Part shown: positions 1-6,730 of the stretch, piece after piece
Layout: each line of letters begins with the position of its first letter
Position numbering within the stretch: the first letter of the stretch is position 1
Origin: JBGPBY01 sp041481485
GTDB taxonomy: Bacteria > Acidobacteriota > Terriglobia > 20CM-2-55-15
Assembly: GCA_041481485.1 (NCBI GenBank)
Contig: JBGPBY010000042.1
Location: 1-22,051 of the forward strand
DNA: 22,051 nt
Reading direction: 5' to 3'
The notes under the pieces: model-generated
Databases searched by the model: none
Told to the model about the DNA's origin: nothing
What the model saw: only the letters and a program-made list of their open reading frames with translations
Translations under genes and position numbers: made by a program

Positions 1-842
1 AGACCCGGGAGCACATCCTGCTGGCGCGGCAGGTGGGGGTGCCCTATATCGTGGTGTTTTTGAACAAGTGCGATGCGGTCGACGATGCGGAACTGCTGGA
101 TCTGGTGGAGTTGGAGGTTCGGGATCTGCTGAAGAGCTATGGATTCCCGGGCGATGAGATTCCGGTGATCCGGGGTTCAGCGCTGAAAGGGATGGAAGAC
201 GATCCGGCCTGGGTGGCCAAGATCGACGAGCTGATGGATGCGGTCGACAGCTACATTCCGATGCCGGAACGGGTCATCGACAAGCCGTTTCTGATGCCGA
301 TTGAAGATATTTTCTCGATATCCGGACGCGGGACGGTGGTGACGGGCCGTATCGAGCGCGGCATCTGCAAGGTAGGCGAGGAAATGGAGATCGTCGGGTA
401 CGCGCCAACGCAGAAGACGGTAATCACGGGCGTGGAAATGTTCAAGAAGTTGCTGGATGAAGGCCGGGCGGGAGACAACGTGGGGTTGCTATTGCGCGGG
501 ACGAAGAAGGAAGAAGTCGAACGCGGGCAGGTGGTGGCGAAGCCGGGATCGATCAAGCCGCACACGAAGTTTCAGGCCGAGGTGTACGTCCTGACGAAGG
601 AAGAGGGAGGGCGGCACACGCCGTTCTTCAAAGGATACCGGCCGCAGTTTTATATGCGGACGACCGATGTGACCGGATCGGCGGAATTGCCATCGGGAGT
701 GGAGATGGTGATGCCGGGAGACAACGTGTCGCTGAAGATTGAGTTGATCACGCCGGTGGCACTGGAAAAAGGGCTGCGGTTTGCCATCCGTGAAGGCGGC
801 CGCACAGTCGGCGCCGGCACGGTTGCCGAGATCCTCGAATAG
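1..842 (+). CDS. tuf: Elongation factor Tu (EF-Tu), 3' part; start lies before the window
   Basis: EF-Tu is the cytosolic GTPase that delivers aminoacyl-tRNA to the ribosomal A site. The reading frame is open from base 3 and begins inside the G domain (TREHILLARQVGVPYIVV), just before the G4 guanine-specificity motif NKCD (bases 63-74). Domain 2 follows, with the hallmark stretch IFSISGRGTVVTGRIERG, and then domain 3 with RHTPFFKGYRPQFYMRTTDVTG-type sequence and the canonical end GGRTVGAGTVAEILE. The P-loop, switch I and switch II lie upstream of the window. The last six bases before rpsJ leave no room for a terminator, so tuf is probably co-transcribed with the S10 genes, as in str-S10 linked operons. 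The stop is TAG. I am certain of the family; whether this is the only tuf copy cannot be seen here. Confidence 0.98.
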   Translation, partial: TREHILLARQVGVPYIVVFLNKCDAVDDAELLDLVELEVRDLLKSYGFPGDEIPVIRGSALKGMEDDPAWVAKIDELMDAVDSYIPMPERVIDKPFLMPIEDIFSISGRGTVVTGRIERGICKVGEEMEIVGYAPTQKTVITGVEMFKKLLDEGRAGDNVGLLLRGTKKEEVERGQVVAKPGSIKPHTKFQAEVYVLTKEEGGRHTPFFKGYRPQFYMRTTDVTGSAELPSGVEMVMPGDNVSLKIELITPVALEKGLRFAIREGGRTVGAGTVAEILE

Positions 843-848
843 GAAAAC

Positions 849-1178
849 ATGCTCAACGAAAAGATTCGAATTCGCCTTAAAGCCTACGATTCCAGAGTGC
901 TGGACCAGTCGGCGACCGAGATTGTCGATACCGCGAAACGGACGGGAGCCCGCATTGCCGGACCGATTCCGCTTCCCACGGTGATCAATAAATTTACCGT
1001 CCTGCGTTCGCCCCATGTGGACAAGAAGTCCCGTGAACAATTCGAGATTCGAACGCACAAACGTCTCCTCGATATTCTCGAGCCGACCCCACAAACCGTC
1101 GATGCGCTGATGAAGCTGGATCTTCCTGCCGGCGTGGATGTGGAAATCAAGGCGTTCGGCCGGGAACACGTGAAATAG
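849..1178 (+). CDS. rpsJ: 30S ribosomal protein S10
   Basis: S10 is a head protein of the small subunit and, as NusE, also takes part in transcription antitermination. The 109-residue product matches the family throughout: the beta start (EKIRIRLKAYDSRVLDQSA), the conserved loop with GPIPLPT and the RSPHVDKKSREQFEIRTHKR core, and the end GVDVEIK. It is a few residues longer than the usual 101-105 because of a short tail (AFGREHVK). The ATG is preceded by AGGA at 841-844, with four bases between them. It follows tuf by six bases and precedes rplC by ten, so it is the first gene of the S10 block. The stop is TAG. There is no separate S10 leader between tuf and rpsJ, so any leader-based control must act further upstream. 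Confidence 0.98.
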   Translation: MLNEKIRIRLKAYDSRVLDQSATEIVDTAKRTGARIAGPIPLPTVINKFTVLRSPHVDKKSREQFEIRTHKRLLDILEPTPQTVDALMKLDLPAGVDVEIKAFGREHVK

Positions 1179-1188
1179 CTGGTGATTT

Positions 1189-1818
1189 ATGGTTAACGGA
1201 CTCATCGGAAAAAAACTTGGAATGACCCAGCTGCTTCAGCCCGACGGAACCATGATTCCGGTCACGGTGGTTCAGGCAGGTCCATGCGTCATCGTCCAGA
1301 AAAAGACCGTTTTGAAGGATGGCTATGATGCCATCCAGCTGGGCTTTGTGGAATTTATCAAGCCGAAGCGCGTGACCAAACCCATGGAAGGTCATTTTAA
1401 AAAGGCGAACTCCGCGCCGGTGCGTATGTTGCACGAAATCCGAACGGCGGGTGAGGATGCGGGAAACCCCGGCGACAAGGTCATGGTCGATATGTTCAAC
1501 GCCAACGAAAAAGTTCATGTCGTCGGAACCAGCAAGGGACGCGGGTTTGCCGGTTTTGTGAAGCGGCATCACTTTGGCGGAGGTCGCAGATCGCATGGCT
1601 CCATGTTTCATCGTGCGCCGGGTTCGATCGGAGCTTCGGCATATCCGTCACGGGTTCTTAAAGGTATGCGAATGGCGGGACATTTGGGTTCCGCCCGGGT
1701 GACGGTGCAGAACCTGCGCGTCGAGCGCGTGGATCAGGAGAATAACCTTCTCTATCTGCGTGGAGCGGTTCCAGGACCAACGGGCGCGTATCTGGTGGTG
1801 GAGAAATCGGGACGGTAA
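1189..1818 (+). CDS. rplC: 50S ribosomal protein L3
   Basis: L3 is an early-assembly large-subunit protein whose extended loop reaches toward the peptidyl-transferase centre. The 209-residue product has the family start (NGLIGKKLGMTQLLQPDG), the central segment VVGTSKGRGFAGFVKRHHFGGG, the loop sequence RRSHGSMFHRAPGSIGASAYPSRVLKGMRMAGHLG, and the end LYLRGAVPGPTGAYLVVEKSGR (shown only in part here). The length is normal for bacteria. The start is ATG at 1189 with a modest GGTGA-type ribosome binding site at 1181-1185. After the TAA stop comes an unusually long 105-base gap to rplD, filled by a double palindrome that is described separately. All other gaps in this operon are 40 bases or less. 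Confidence 0.98.
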   Translation: MVNGLIGKKLGMTQLLQPDGTMIPVTVVQAGPCVIVQKKTVLKDGYDAIQLGFVEFIKPKRVTKPMEGHFKKANSAPVRMLHEIRTAGEDAGNPGDKVMVDMFNANEKVHVVGTSKGRGFAGFVKRHHFGGGRRSHGSMFHRAPGSIGASAYPSRVLKGMRMAGHLGSARVTVQNLRVERVDQENNLLYLRGAVPGPTGAYLVVEKSGR

Positions 1819-1822
1819 AGGG

Positions 1823-1896
1823 CTGTAGGCGCGGTCTATGACCGCGCACAGTTGCTTCGGTTCTGGATTGCGCGCGGTCACAGACCGCGCCTACAG
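1823..1896 (+). repeat. REP/BIME-like palindromic doublet between rplC and rplD
   Basis: Two copies of a short palindrome face each other. The left unit (1823-1847) reads CTGTAG-GCGCGGTC-TAT-GACCGCGC. The right unit (1872-1896) is its reverse complement, with loop ACA instead of ATA. Each unit forms an 8-bp G/C-rich hairpin with a 3-base loop, and the GTAG tetranucleotide flanks the stem at 1825-1828 (CTAC at 1891-1894). The units are separated by 24 bases. A GTAG foot next to an imperfect or perfect palindrome, in inverted pairs, is the known architecture of REP/BIME elements mobilised by RAYT (TnpA-REP) transposases. No RAYT gene is visible here. The whole doublet is also one large inverted repeat with 25-base arms. 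Its effect on expression is not known. Confidence 0.85.
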
Positions 1897-1923
1897 AGAG
1901 AAGCGAGAGAAATCGAGAAGATT

Positions 1924-2550
1924 ATGGCGACAGTCGATGTCAAAAACCTGAAGAACGAAGTCGTGGGAAAGCTGGAGCTTTCCGACGCCGTATTCGGCGG
2001 GCCGATCAACGAAGGGCTGATGCACGACGCCGTGAAACAGTACCTTGCGAGCCAGCGCTCGGGTACACATAAGACCAAAACACGGGCGGAAGTCGCCGGC
2101 AGCGGACGAAAACCGTGGCGGCAGAAGGGTACCGGCCGGGCGCGCGTCGGTGAAGTCCGGACGCCGCTCTGGCGGAAGGGCGGTACGATGTTTGGTCCCG
2201 TCCCGCGCGACTACGAGTACCACCTGCCTCGCAAAATGTTCCGTGCGGCATTGCGTTCGGCGTTGGCAACCAAGCTCAAAGAAAATCAATTGAATGTCGT
2301 CGATGCTTTTACGCTCGATGATCACAAGACAAAAGCCTTCGCGAAGGCGCTCGCGGGGCTTGGATTCAGCCGCAAAATTCTGGTGATCGATCATCAGGAG
2401 AATTCCAAGCTGCAATTGGCGGCGCGCAATCTCAGTGAAGTGCAGCTGATTTCGAATCTGCAGATCACGCCCTATCAGGTTTTACATGCAAGCCATGTGG
2501 TCTTCACTAAAGCGGCCATTCAGGCTATTGAGGAGGTGCTTAAGAAATGA
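1924..2550 (+). CDS. rplD: 50S ribosomal protein L4
   Basis: L4 binds 23S rRNA domain I and lines the exit tunnel; in some bacteria it also represses the S10 operon. The start chosen is ATG at 1924 (MATVDVKNLKNEVVGKLEL), giving 208 residues, which is the normal family length. The frame stays open further upstream through the palindromic repeat to a TTG at 1852, but that would add 24 residues encoded by repeat sequence (MLRFWIARGHRPRLQ...), which is unlikely to be genuine. Conserved features are the tunnel loop (TRAEVAGSGRKPWRQKGTGRARVG followed by SPLW-like TPLWRKGGTMFGP) and the C-terminal globular part with ILVID. Only a weak purine stretch (GAGAAG) precedes the ATG. It overlaps rplW by four bases (ATGA), which suggests coupled translation. 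Confidence 0.96.
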   Translation: MATVDVKNLKNEVVGKLELSDAVFGGPINEGLMHDAVKQYLASQRSGTHKTKTRAEVAGSGRKPWRQKGTGRARVGEVRTPLWRKGGTMFGPVPRDYEYHLPRKMFRAALRSALATKLKENQLNVVDAFTLDDHKTKAFAKALAGLGFSRKILVIDHQENSKLQLAARNLSEVQLISNLQITPYQVLHASHVVFTKAAIQAIEEVLKK

Positions 2551-2840
2551 GCACCAGTCATGACGTCATCCGGCGTCCGGTCATTACGGAAAAAGGTCTC
2601 ACACTTAAGGAAGAAGATGGAACCCTTTGTTTTGAAGTCTCCAGTCGCGCCAGCAAAACGCAGATTCGTGAAGCGGTTGAACGCATCTTCAAAGTCAAAG
2701 TCGATCATGTGCGCACGATGAACGTTCCCGGCAAAATGCGCCGCCGCGGCCGCTACATGGGTTACCGGCCCGACTGGAAGAAGGCCTATGTCACGCTGCG
2801 CGAAGGCGAAAAGATGATCGAGTATGGGGAGACTTTCTAA
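2547..2840 (+). CDS. rplW: 50S ribosomal protein L23
   Basis: L23 sits at the peptide exit of the tunnel and is the docking point for trigger factor and SRP. The 97-residue protein has the family pattern: the start VIRRPVITEKGLTLKEE, the helix KTQIREAVERIFKVKVDHVRTMN, then the basic loop GKMRRRGRYMGYRPDWKKAYVTL and an acidic end (EKMIEYGETF). The length is typical. The ATG overlaps the rplD stop (ATGA), and the TAA stop overlaps the rplB ATG by one base, so it is tightly coupled to both neighbours. An AGGAGGTG sequence at 2531-2538, inside the rplD end, provides a strong ribosome binding site. Confidence 0.97.
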   Translation: MSTSHDVIRRPVITEKGLTLKEEDGTLCFEVSSRASKTQIREAVERIFKVKVDHVRTMNVPGKMRRRGRYMGYRPDWKKAYVTLREGEKMIEYGETF

Positions 2841-3664
2841 TGGGCATTAAGACATTCAGGCCAAAAACCCACTCGCTCCGATTCAAAACAGTTCTGGATT
2901 ACAAACTGGAACTGACCACCGACAAGCCGTATAAGCCGTTGCTCGAACCCAAAATGAGAATCGATGGCCGAAACAATTACGGGCAGATTGCGGTGCGCCA
3001 TCGCGGCGGTGGAAACAAGCGCCGGTATCGAGTGATCGACTTCAAACGTGACAAGTCGAACATTCCCGCGAAGGTCGAAACCATCGAATACGATCCGAAC
3101 CGTTCCGCATTCATCGCGTTGTTGTGCTATGCAGACGGCGAACGCCGCTACATCCTTCAGCCGATCGGACTGAAAGTCGGGATGTCGGTTGTTGCCGGCA
3201 ATGAGGCGGATATTCTCGTGGGCAATGCCCTTCCGCTTCGCAACATTCCTCTGGGCACCACGTTGCACAATATTGAATTGCGTCCCGGCAAGGGCGCGCA
3301 AATGGCACGCAGTGCGGGCGCCGCGGCGCAGCTGGTGGCGAAAGAGGCTGGATATGCACACATCAAGCTGCCTTCGGGCGAAGTACGGCTGGTGAATGTG
3401 GAATGCATGGCGACCATCGGCCAGGTGGGCAATCTGGACCACGAGAATGTCACGATCGGCAAAGCCGGACGCGTGCGTCACATGGGTTTCCGTCCGACGG
3501 TGCGCGGCGTGGTTATGAATCCTGTCGATCATCCGCATGGTGGCGGCGAAGGCCGAGTGAAGGGATATCACCCGATGACTCCTTGGGGCAAACCGACGCT
3601 GGGCTATAAAACGCGCAACAACAAACGCACGGATAAGTTCATCGTGAAAAGGAAGAAGAAGTAA
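2840..3664 (+). CDS. rplB: 50S ribosomal protein L2
   Basis: L2 is a primary 23S rRNA binder needed for subunit association and peptidyl-transferase activity. The 274-residue product has normal length. It opens with the standard GIKTFRPKTHSLRF, has the RHRGGGNKRRYRVIDFKR segment (residues about 53-70), the IEYDPNRSAFIALL motif, and the highly conserved VMNPVDHPHGGGEGR loop. In that loop the functionally important histidine (His229 of E. coli) corresponds to His231 here. The C-terminus is very basic (IVKRKKK). The ATG shares one base with the rplW stop, and the stop shares one base with the rpsS start. Confidence 0.98.
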   Translation: MGIKTFRPKTHSLRFKTVLDYKLELTTDKPYKPLLEPKMRIDGRNNYGQIAVRHRGGGNKRRYRVIDFKRDKSNIPAKVETIEYDPNRSAFIALLCYADGERRYILQPIGLKVGMSVVAGNEADILVGNALPLRNIPLGTTLHNIELRPGKGAQMARSAGAAAQLVAKEAGYAHIKLPSGEVRLVNVECMATIGQVGNLDHENVTIGKAGRVRHMGFRPTVRGVVMNPVDHPHGGGEGRVKGYHPMTPWGKPTLGYKTRNNKRTDKFIVKRKKK

Positions 3665-3984
3665 TGCCACGCTCCATCAAAAAGGGCCCATTCGTCGATA
3701 AGCCGCTGCTCAAGGCGATTTCGGACATGAACACCAAGAGCGAGAAGCGGGTGTACAAGACCTGGTCCAGGCGATCCACCGTGATTCCGGAAATGGTCGG
3801 ACACACGATAGCTGTTCATAACGGAAAGAAATTCATTCCCGTGTACATCACCGAGAACATGGTGGGGCACAAGCTCGGAGAGTTCTCTCCAACCCGGACA
3901 TTCAAGGGGCACAGCGCGGGCGGCAGCAGCGCGGCTAAGGAAAAGGCGGTCACTCCGGCGGCTGCGCCGGCGCCATCGAAGTAA
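3664..3984 (+). CDS. rpsS: 30S ribosomal protein S19 with C-terminal tail
   Basis: S19 forms a complex with S13 in the small-subunit head near the A and P site tRNAs. The conserved core runs from PRSIKKGPFVDKPLL through KTWSRRSTVIPEMVGHTIAVHNGKKFIPVYITENMVGHKLGEFSPTRTFKGH (shown only in part elsewhere). The product has 106 residues against about 92 in most bacteria. The extra part is an Ala/Pro/Lys-rich, apparently disordered tail (residues about 88-106, ending TPAAAPAPSK). The ATG overlaps the rplB stop by one base. A 34-base gap separates it from rplV. The tail is probably a lineage feature and not an error, because the frame and stop are clean. Confidence 0.97.
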   Translation: MPRSIKKGPFVDKPLLKAISDMNTKSEKRVYKTWSRRSTVIPEMVGHTIAVHNGKKFIPVYITENMVGHKLGEFSPTRTFKGHSAGGSSAAKEKAVTPAAAPAPSK

Positions 3985-4018
3985 TCAGGGAAGCGGCGAA
4001 GCAATTAAGGAATAAACG

Positions 4019-4357
4019 ATGATCAGCAAAGCAACCAGCAAATACATCCGAATGTCGCCACAGAAGGCGCGTCTGGTGATCGACCTCATTCGCGGCAAGA
4101 ATGTGAATGAAGCGTTGATGACGTTGAAATTTACCAACAAAGCTGCCACGCGTGAGATCGAGAAGACTGTGAAGTCCGCGGTTGCCAACGCCAGCCAGAA
4201 ATCTGAGAACGTCGACGTGGACGATTTGTTTATCGAGCGTTGCTTTATCAATGAAGGACCACGGCAGAAGCGGGTTCGCCCGGCGCCGATGGGACGGGCC
4301 TATCGCATTCAGCGGCGCACCAGCCACATTACTGTCGAACTTGGAGAACGAACATAA
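4019..4357 (+). CDS. rplV: 50S ribosomal protein L22
   Basis: L22 contacts all 23S rRNA domains and its beta-hairpin lines the exit tunnel near L4, where macrolide-resistance mutations occur. The 112-residue protein shows the family start (ATSKYIRMSPQKARLVIDLIRGK), the helix TREIEKTVKSAVANAS, and the tunnel hairpin PRQKRVRPAPMGRAYRIQRR ending in HITVELGER. The length is normal. The ATG at 4019 follows a 34-base gap with a purine-rich AAGGAATAAACG leader (4008-4018). The stop TAA shares one base with the rpsC ATG. Confidence 0.97.
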   Translation: MISKATSKYIRMSPQKARLVIDLIRGKNVNEALMTLKFTNKAATREIEKTVKSAVANASQKSENVDVDDLFIERCFINEGPRQKRVRPAPMGRAYRIQRRTSHITVELGERT

Positions 4358-5019
4358 TGGGTCAGAAGACACACCCCTACGGATTCCGGTTGGGAATCAC
4401 CAAGCCGTGGCATTCGCGCTGGTTCGCCCGCCGCGACTACGCGCGTCTGCTGCATGAGGATCTGAAACTCAAGCGCGACCTCAAGAAGCAGCTTCAGCAT
4501 GCAGGCGTGGCCAGCATCGAAGTGGAGCGCATGGCGAACAAGCTTCGCATCACGATTTTCACCTCGCGTCCCGGAATCATCATCGGCCGCAAGGGTGCTG
4601 AAATCGACAAGCTGAAGGTGGATATTCAGAAGCGGACCAACCGCGAGGTTTACATCAACATCCAGGAAATTCACCGTCCCGAACTGGATGCCCAGCTGGT
4701 GGCCGAATCGATTGGGATGCAGCTCGAGAAGCGAATTGCATTCCGGAGAGCGATGCGCAAGTCGGTGGATTCCGCGCTGCGCTTCGGAGCCAAGGGAATC
4801 AAGGTTCGCGTCAGTGGCCGTCTGAATGGTGCGGAAATCGCACGTTCGGAATGGTACCTCCAGGGCCGTCTCCCGCTGCACACGTTGCGCGCCGATATCG
4901 ATTACGGATTTGCGCAGGCTTACACTACGTACGGTGTTATTGGGATCAAGTGCTGGATTTACAAAGGTGAAATTCTGCCGAATCGAGGACCTCAGGGACC
5001 GGCGGCGGCGCGCGTTTGA
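4357..5019 (+). CDS. rpsC: 30S ribosomal protein S3
   Basis: S3 lies at the mRNA entry channel and contributes to mRNA helicase activity of the ribosome. The 220-residue product has the family start GQKTHPYGFRLGI, a type II KH domain with the GxxG loop GIIIGRKG at residues 73-80, and the C-terminal S3 domain (KGIKVRVSGRLNGAEIARSEWYLQGRLPLHTLRADIDYG in part). It ends with GPQGPAAARV. The length is at the short end of the normal 210-240 range. It starts directly on the rplV stop (TAATG), and a 12-base gap leads to rplP. Confidence 0.98.
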   Translation: MGQKTHPYGFRLGITKPWHSRWFARRDYARLLHEDLKLKRDLKKQLQHAGVASIEVERMANKLRITIFTSRPGIIIGRKGAEIDKLKVDIQKRTNREVYINIQEIHRPELDAQLVAESIGMQLEKRIAFRRAMRKSVDSALRFGAKGIKVRVSGRLNGAEIARSEWYLQGRLPLHTLRADIDYGFAQAYTTYGVIGIKCWIYKGEILPNRGPQGPAAARV

Positions 5020-5031
5020 GGATTTAAATCT

Positions 5032-5460
5032 ATGTTGATGCCGAAAAAAGTTAAATACCGCAAGCAACAGCGCGGACATCTTCGCGGCAAGGCGTGGAAG
5101 GGATCCACGCTGGAATTTGGCGACTACGGATTGAAAACGCTGGACGCCGCGTGGATCACCGATCGTCAGATTGAGGCGGGCCGTATCGCAATGACCCGCT
5201 TTATCAAACGCGGCGGCAAGATCTGGATTCGCATTTTCCCGGACAAACCCGTGACCAAGAAGCCGGCAGAAACCCGCATGGGTAAAGGAAAAGGCGCCCC
5301 CGAATACTGGGTCGCCGTGGTCCGGCCTGGGCGGATTCTCTACGAAATGGAAGGCGTTCCCGAATCGGTGGCGCGGGAAGCCATGAAGCTGGCCGCGGCG
5401 AAACTGGCGGTGCACACAAAATTTGTCATGCGGCTGGAAAAAGGAGTGGAGCATTCATGA
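5032..5460 (+). CDS. rplP: 50S ribosomal protein L16
   Basis: L16 organises the A-site region of the large subunit. The 142-residue protein starts MLMPKKVKYRKQQRG, the typical form of the family, so the ATG at 5032 is preferred over the one at 5038. Conserved segments include the GLKTLDAAWITDRQIEAGRIA helix (shown only in part), the RGGKIWIRIFPDKPVTKKPAE strand region and the GKGKGAPEYWVAVVRPGRIL stretch. The length matches the family. It overlaps rpmC by four bases (ATGA). Nothing is odd in it. Confidence 0.97.
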   Translation: MLMPKKVKYRKQQRGHLRGKAWKGSTLEFGDYGLKTLDAAWITDRQIEAGRIAMTRFIKRGGKIWIRIFPDKPVTKKPAETRMGKGKGAPEYWVAVVRPGRILYEMEGVPESVAREAMKLAAAKLAVHTKFVMRLEKGVEHS

Positions 5461-5672
5461 AGCTAGCCGAGCGAGTCAGCAAATTGCGGGATTCGTCTCC
5501 TGATGAATTGCAGCATCAGGAAACGGAAATGAAAGAACAGATGTTTCGCCTTCGTTTCCAATGGTCCATGGGACAAACCGAGACATTGAAGAAAATGCGG
5601 GAACTCCGAAAGGATCAGGCACGCTTGCAGACGATTCTTCGCGAAAAGACGCGGAGCGCACATAGAAGGTAA
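5457..5672 (+). CDS. rpmC: 50S ribosomal protein L29
   Basis: L29 is a small two-helix protein near the exit tunnel and L23. The 71-residue product is predicted to be almost wholly helical. It has the typical LRDSSPDEL start of helix 1, the EMKEQMFRLRFQWSMGQ signature (commonly L..LRFQ...GQ) and a second helix MRELRKDQARLQTILREK with a basic end. The length is normal (60-75). It overlaps the rplP stop by four bases and lies four bases before rpsQ, so translation is probably coupled. Confidence 0.95.
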   Translation: MKLAERVSKLRDSSPDELQHQETEMKEQMFRLRFQWSMGQTETLKKMRELRKDQARLQTILREKTRSAHRR

Positions 5673-5676
5673 TTAA

Positions 5677-5994
5677 ATGAGTGAAGAGATGACGGCAGAT
5701 AACACAGCGAAGACCGCGGAGAAAAAGATGCGCCACCACCAGGAAAAAGTGGGCATCGTCACGAGCGCCAAAATGCAGAAATCCATCGTTGTTGAGGTCC
5801 GGCGCCGCGTCCCGCATCCGATGTACAAACGGACCGTCACCAAGCGTTCCAAATTCATGGCGCATGACGAGTACTCGAAAGCCAAAGAAGGCGATATGGT
5901 GCGCATCGTCGAAACCCGCCCGCTGAGCAAGAGCAAACGCTGGGTATTAAAAGAAGTGATTCGCGCTGCGGCAATTGCAGCGCCGGTTGTTTAA
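5677..5994 (+). CDS. rpsQ: 30S ribosomal protein S17 with N-terminal extension
   Basis: S17 is an early 16S rRNA-binding OB-fold protein. The core begins at about residue 23 (KVGIVTSAKMQKSIVVEVRR) and includes HPMYKRTVTKRSKFMAHDE, GDMVRIVETRPLSKSKRW and a final helix. The product has 105 residues against about 84 in E. coli. The extra sequence is a charged N-terminus (MSEEMTADNTAKTAEKKM) and a short hydrophobic tail (AAAIAAPVV). A later in-frame ATG, the fifth codon of the frame at 5689, gives only a marginally shorter protein. The ATG at 5677 is preferred because AAGGTAATTAA precedes it and it lies four bases after rpmC. Confidence 0.96.
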   Translation: MSEEMTADNTAKTAEKKMRHHQEKVGIVTSAKMQKSIVVEVRRRVPHPMYKRTVTKRSKFMAHDEYSKAKEGDMVRIVETRPLSKSKRWVLKEVIRAAAIAAPVV

Positions 5995-6006
5995 GGAGAG
6001 ACGTTC

Positions 6007-6378
6007 ATGCCCGTTCAAATGCGAACCATTCTCGAGGTGGCCGACAATTCCGGGGCCAGGAAACTGTCCTGCATCCTGCCTCTGGGCGGATCCACGGGAT
6101 TGAAGGCGAGTCTGGGCGACATCATTACGGCATCCGTGAAGGAAGCAGCGCCGGACGGCGCCGTAAAAAAAGGCTCCGTCGTGAAATGCGTGATCGTGCG
6201 GACCCGTAAGGAGACGCGCCGCAAGGACGGCTCCTACATTCGCTTTGATTCCAACGCGGCAGTTTTGGTGAACGATGATCATGAACCGGTAGGAACCCGC
6301 GTCTTCGGGCCGGTTGCGCGCGAATTGCGGGACAAGAAATTCATGAAGATTGTGTCGCTCGCTCCGGAGGTGATCTGA
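6007..6378 (+). CDS. rplN: 50S ribosomal protein L14
   Basis: L14 lies at the subunit interface, contacts 16S rRNA helix 14 in bridge B8, and is the docking site of the silencing factor RsfS. The 123-residue product is close to the consensus: MRTILEVADNSGARKLSC at the start, KKGSVVKCVIVRTRKETRRKDGSYIRFDSNAAVLV in the middle (part), and the highly conserved end GTRVFGPVARELRDKKFMKI followed by VSLAPEVI. It has AAGGAGAG at 5993-6000 as a strong ribosome binding site. The TGA stop overlaps the rplX ATG by one base. Confidence 0.98.
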   Translation: MPVQMRTILEVADNSGARKLSCILPLGGSTGLKASLGDIITASVKEAAPDGAVKKGSVVKCVIVRTRKETRRKDGSYIRFDSNAAVLVNDDHEPVGTRVFGPVARELRDKKFMKIVSLAPEVI

Positions 6379-6704
6379 TGCCGACAATGATTCCAATCAA
6401 GAAAAATGACGAGGTTTATGTCTTGCGCGGCAAAAACCGGGGCAAGACCGGCCGCGTGTTGATTGTCATTCCGGACAAGCAGCGGGTGGTCGTGGAAGGC
6501 GTGCAGATGATCAAACGTCACACGAGGAAGAATCCACAGCGCAATATTCAGGGCGGCATCGTGGAACGCGAAGCGCCGATTCACATTTCGAATGTGGCGA
6601 TCATGTGCAAGAACTGTAAAAAACACACCCGGCTGGGAAGCCAGGTTCTGGGTGACGGCCGGCGAATCCGGATTTGCAAGAAGTGTCACAACGCCATCGA
6701 TTGA
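6378..6704 (+). CDS. rplX: 50S ribosomal protein L24 with C-terminal zinc-ribbon
   Basis: L24 is one of the two assembly-initiator proteins of the large subunit. The N-terminal KOW motif is clear (DEVYVLRGKNRGKTGRVL at residues about 11-28), followed by VVVEGVQMIKRHTRKNPQ and GGIVEREAPIHISNVAI. The last 32 residues hold two CxxC pairs (Cys77/Cys80 and Cys100/Cys103), which should bind one zinc; many bacterial L24 proteins have lost these cysteines. The length of 108 is normal. The start overlaps the rplN stop (TGATG). Confidence 0.97.
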   Translation: MPTMIPIKKNDEVYVLRGKNRGKTGRVLIVIPDKQRVVVEGVQMIKRHTRKNPQRNIQGGIVEREAPIHISNVAIMCKNCKKHTRLGSQVLGDGRRIRICKKCHNAID

Positions 6705-6730
6705 AGACGCTCGGAGTCTGAGGAGTCCAG

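Noticed and set aside
1..842. Apparent change of codon style within tuf (G-rich codons up to about 780, more C-ending codons afterwards), suggestive of gene conversion between tuf copies.
   Set aside because: The last part is too short (about 60 bases) to judge by eye, and no second tuf copy is available for comparison.
489..1205. Long minus-strand open frames antisense to tuf, rpsJ and most other ribosomal genes (for example 489-1205, 2837-3670, 4309-5454, 12503-14050).
   Set aside because: They lie opposite unmistakable conserved genes, have no family-like sequence, and arise from the codon bias of the sense strand.
1852..2550. TTG at 1852 as the start of rplD.
   Set aside because: The added residues are encoded by the palindromic repeat, and the ATG at 1924 gives the normal L4 start and length.
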